From JBDHTS01 sp044221445 (GTDB lineage Bacteria > Pseudomonadota > Alphaproteobacteria > Micavibrionales > Micavibrionaceae), in assembly GCA_044221445.1 (NCBI GenBank), contig JBGAPF010000017.1, forward strand, positions 1 to 53,354: 53,354 nucleotides of DNA, given 5' to 3'. Below, in pieces: positions 53,157 to 53,354 of the stretch (positions are counted from its first letter, which is position 1; every line of letters begins with the position of its first letter). The notes below the pieces were generated by a model. The model was not told the origin of the DNA, searched no databases, and saw only the letters and a program-made list of their open reading frames with translations. The translations under genes were made by a program, and so were the position numbers.

Positions 53157-53354
53157 TTTCTAAACGCTCTATTCGCATAGCCGGACATGAAACCAGCATA
53201 ACACTGGAAGATGAGTTTTGGAGTGAATTGCAGCATTTAGCGGATCGCAAACAGATTTCCCTGACGCATCTCATTACCGATATAGACAGCAAACGTAACA
53301 GCAGCGACAATCTCTCAAGCGCGTTGCGTGTCTACGTCCTGAAAAATCTGCAAT
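53153..53354 (+). CDS. Ribbon-helix-helix domain protein, truncated at the window end
   Basis: 67 codons visible, beginning MISKRSIRIAGHETSITLED and continuing EFWSELQHLA, ISLTHLITDID and NLSSALRVYVLKNLQ. That is a full RHH_4-type DNA-binding fold, a family that follows fumC in many alphaproteobacteria. The ATG overlaps the fumC stop (ATGA). The open frame runs past the last base, so the true end is outside the window. Target genes are unknown. Confidence 0.9.
   Translation, partial: MISKRSIRIAGHETSITLEDEFWSELQHLADRKQISLTHLITDIDSKRNSSDNLSSALRVYVLKNLQ

Overview
The window is chromosomal DNA from an alphaproteobacterium of moderate GC content. Several gene orders typical of that class support this: bamE divergent from a cytochrome bc1 assembly chaperone, then a YceD/DUF177 gene, rpmF, plsX, fabH, ihfA and merR in one line; rpiB-glyA-nrdR; fumC followed by a ribbon-helix-helix gene; and an LdtR-type MarR regulator. 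MotA, MotB and FliL suggest a motile cell and a class I PHA synthase suggests polyhydroxyalkanoate storage. I cannot name the genus. Gene order looks closer to Rhodospirillales-like lineages than to Rhizobiales or Rhodobacterales.

Left edge (1-1700): one end of an integrated element. A P4-type tyrosine integrase and a small coupled ORF abut the 3' end of tRNA-Glu(UUC), with a cluster of GGGGCAC repeats between them. The rest of the element lies outside the window.

1700-13650: minus-strand OmpA-like lipoprotein, hom and recJ, without the glpX often found there; plus-strand phaC; two unrecognised proteins (about 184 and 771 aa); a nucleoside hydrolase; rplM-rpsI; a GNAT acetyltransferase; tRNA-Pro(GGG). 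13650-20370: the lipid, ribosome and bc1 block (merR, ihfA, fabH, plsX, rpmF, DUF177, bc1 chaperone), then bamE and an RlmD/TrmA-type methyltransferase. 20430-27280: proton-pumping pyrophosphatase hppA, fliL, panB-nusB, nrdR-glyA-rpiB; the rib genes often found between nrdR and nusB are absent.

27280-37100: glutaryl-CoA dehydrogenase, the LdtR-like regulator, 3-hydroxyisobutyryl-CoA hydrolase, a hemB gene broken by an apparent deletion of about 59 nt, a PAS/degenerate-GGDEF/EAL protein upstream of motA-motB, and a protein made almost entirely of RTX calcium-binding repeats. 37100-43020: an internally duplicated HAD-like protein, parC, recO, a histidine phosphatase and folP/folK. 43020-49680: DUF882 (YcbK) and YcbB-type L,D-transpeptidase cell-wall genes, ilvD, two membrane PH-domain proteins and a group III phosphofructokinase. 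49850-53354: a DUF465 protein, purE, purK, fumC and a truncated ribbon-helix-helix gene at the right edge.

Most of the window is housekeeping. The points most worth following are the broken hemB, the duplicated HAD-like protein, the 771-aa orphan, the RTX-only protein, the pairing of an LdtR-like regulator with an L,D-transpeptidase locus that carries a 16-bp tandem repeat, and the island boundary. I did not find a clearly new multi-gene system.
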